Source: Deltaproteobacteria bacterium (GTDB lineage: Bacteria; Bdellovibrionota_C; UBA2361; OMII01). From it: 6,144 bases of DNA. The position numbers and the translations under genes are program-made. The number at the start of each line of letters is the position of its first letter. Position 1 is the stretch's first letter. Shown one piece after another: positions 4,936-6,144 of the stretch. The stretch spans positions 1 to 6,144 of the forward strand of contig JALRCK010000144.1 of NCBI GenBank assembly GCA_023262305.1, read 5' to 3'. Under the pieces are notes generated by a model. That model ran no database searches and was not told the origin of the DNA. It worked only from the letters and a program-made list of their open reading frames with translations.

Positions 4936-6144
4936 CTAATTCCTTGTGAGTGAGCTTGCAGATTCAGCGGCTGGGGCTGCAGCCGGCACTCCACCGGTTG
5001 ATTGTTTTGAAGACGAGGCTTTCTTCTCTCCCCCTTTCTCTACAACAACCGGAGATTTCTCCTTAGTTGCGAGAGCGGCAGCAACGAATGACGTAAACAG
5101 AGGGTGTGGATTCTTTGGAGTTGATAGGAATTCCGGATGGAACTGAACCCCAATAAACCACGGATGGTCCTTAATCTCGATGATCTCGGCGAGCGAGTTG
5201 TCGGGGGAAGTTCCCGAGAATGTTAGCCCAGCCTTCTCAAGCTGTTCCCGGAAGGAGTTGTTAACCTCGAAGCGATGGCGGTGCCGCTCGCTGATCTGTG
5301 GCTTGCCGTAGATCTCACGTGCTTTCGAACCAGCTTTGAGAGCGCACGGGTATGCGCCGAGCCGCATCGAACCACCCTTTTTCTCAACGCTCTTTTGGCT
5401 GTCCATGATGTCGATAACGGCGCACGAGGATTGTGCGTTGAACTCCCCACTTGTGGCGTCTTTCAGTCCGGCGACATGCCGCGCATATTCGATCGTTGCG
5501 ATTTGAAGACCGAGGCAGATTCCAAAGAAGGGAACCTTGTTTTCTCGAGCGAACTTCGCCGCGGCGATCTTGCCCTCGCTTCCTCGAACGCCGAATCCTC
5601 CCGGTATGAGGATTGCACTGACCATCTCACCGTTGTTGGCTGCTTTAATCGCTTTTTCCACCCCGGTGGTCTCAAGCCCTTCGCTGTCAACGTAGACGAT
5701 CTTAACTTTGCAGTTATTGGCTACCCCGCTGTGGATAAGAGCCTCGCTCAAGCTCTTATAACTCTCGGTGAGGTCAACGTACTTACCAACCATCGCTATC
5801 GTAACGGTCTTGCGGGAGTTGTCTGTGACCGATGCGGCGATCTTGGTCCAGGGCTCAAGCTTCGGAGCTCCGGTCCACATATTGAGGAGCTCTACGATCC
5901 TTTGATCCAGCCCCTCGTTGTTGAGGTGCAGCGGAAGCTCATAAATGGTTTTCACATCGGGTGCATTGATAACGCAGTTCGGGCTGACGTTACAAAAGAG
6001 GCTTATCTTGTTCTTTATCTTCTCATCAAGAGGCTGCTCCGAACGGCAGATGATGATGCTTGGGACGATTCCGTATCCTGTGATCTCTTTGATTGAGTGT
6101 TGTGTGGGCTTGGTCTTGAACTCGTGGGCTGTGGCGATATGCGG
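4936..6144 (-). CDS. pyrG: CTP synthase (partial, N-terminus outside window), 402 aa visible
   Basis: PyrG converts UTP to CTP using ATP and glutamine-derived ammonia. The frame is open from the right edge; a GTG at 5955 is only an internal Val codon, because KTKPTQHS and NAPDVKTIYELP read through it without a break. The visible part starts at about residue 180 of the synthetase domain. It includes the UTP-binding KTKPTQHS, the LFCNV region, and then the whole class I glutamine amidotransferase domain from about visible residue 113. The nucleophile Cys (visible 210) lies in FFGICLGLQIA. His336 and Glu338 lie in GVQFHPEFLSTP. RHRHRFEVN (visible 287-295) and the oxyanion-type PGGFGVRG (181-188) are also present. 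After TKEK near 363 comes a tail of about 40 residues rich in Ala, Ser, Lys and Gly, longer than in E. coli PyrG. It is the first visible gene of the operon with kdsA, lptC and lptA. Confidence 0.97.
   Translation of the reverse strand, partial: PHIATAHEFKTKPTQHSIKEITGYGIVPSIIICRSEQPLDEKIKNKISLFCNVSPNCVINAPDVKTIYELPLHLNNEGLDQRIVELLNMWTGAPKLEPWTKIAASVTDNSRKTVTIAMVGKYVDLTESYKSLSEALIHSGVANNCKVKIVYVDSEGLETTGVEKAIKAANNGEMVSAILIPGGFGVRGSEGKIAAAKFARENKVPFFGICLGLQIATIEYARHVAGLKDATSGEFNAQSSCAVIDIMDSQKSVEKKGGSMRLGAYPCALKAGSKAREIYGKPQISERHRHRFEVNNSFREQLEKAGLTFSGTSPDNSLAEIIEIKDHPWFIGVQFHPEFLSTPKNPHPLFTSFVAAALATKEKSPVVVEKGGEKKASSSKQSTGGVPAAAPAAESASSLTRN
4941..4945 (-). promoter_or_regulatory. kdsA ribosome binding site inside the pyrG 3' end
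   Basis: AAGGA on the minus strand lies in the last two sense codons of pyrG, seven bases before the kdsA GTG. It supports GTG at 4933 as the start despite the absence of an ATG, and implies coupling of kdsA translation to pyrG. Confidence 0.7.

Noticed and set aside
5953..5955. GTG at 5955 as the start of a short 339-residue CTP synthase
   Set aside because: The frame stays open upstream to the window edge and encodes conserved PyrG sequence including KTKPTQHS, so the gene is truncated only by the window.
5275..6096. 273-residue plus-strand frame
   Set aside because: It lies wholly antisense to pyrG, whose catalytic motifs are intact in the minus frame. It has no recognisable domain and is a codon-bias shadow.

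Overview
The window looks like chromosomal DNA from a Gram-negative bacterium with an LPS-containing outer membrane. It encodes the KDO-8-phosphate synthase KdsA and the LPS-transport proteins LptC and LptA next to CTP synthase, PyrG. CTP is the co-substrate that activates KDO, so this is a coherent block. The order pyrG-kdsA-lptC-lptA, the metal-dependent type of KdsA and the moderate G+C recall deltaproteobacterial or Bdellovibrionota-like lineages. That placement is inference; the sequence does not fix a taxon.

Layout, left to right. Positions 1-119 hold no gene I can support, only an imperfect stem. A minus-strand pair follows: a Nudix hydrolase (867 to 436) and, 7 bp downstream, a small conserved hypothetical protein (428 to 120). 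A 123-bp divergent spacer separates these from a plus-strand beta-ketoacyl-ACP synthase III (FabH, 991-1992) with a complete Cys-His-Asn triad. The 196-bp gap at 1993-2188 holds a probable intrinsic terminator, two perfect palindromes and a possible promoter. It leads into an unrecognised 186-residue protein (2189-2749). This protein converges on a tightly packed minus-strand operon occupying 6144 to 2796: pyrG (5' end outside the window), kdsA, lptC and lptA. Spacings are 2, 11 and 3 bp, and Shine-Dalgarno sequences overlap the preceding stop or coding sequence. A hairpin at 2750-2771 is a weak terminator candidate for this operon.

How the genes work together. PyrG makes CTP, needed to form CMP-KDO. 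KdsA makes KDO-8-phosphate. LptC (inner-membrane anchored) and LptA (periplasmic) carry finished LPS towards the outer membrane. FabH would start fatty-acid synthesis, which feeds lipid A and phospholipids, but it is not in the same transcription unit. The Nudix pair and the 186-residue protein have no evident link to this pathway.

I see no mobile element, CRISPR array, RNA gene, phage or defence module, and no convincing novel multi-gene system. The points most worth a second look are the orphan protein with a palindrome in its promoter spacer, the low-complexity tails on LptA and PyrG, and the Nudix/hypothetical pair.
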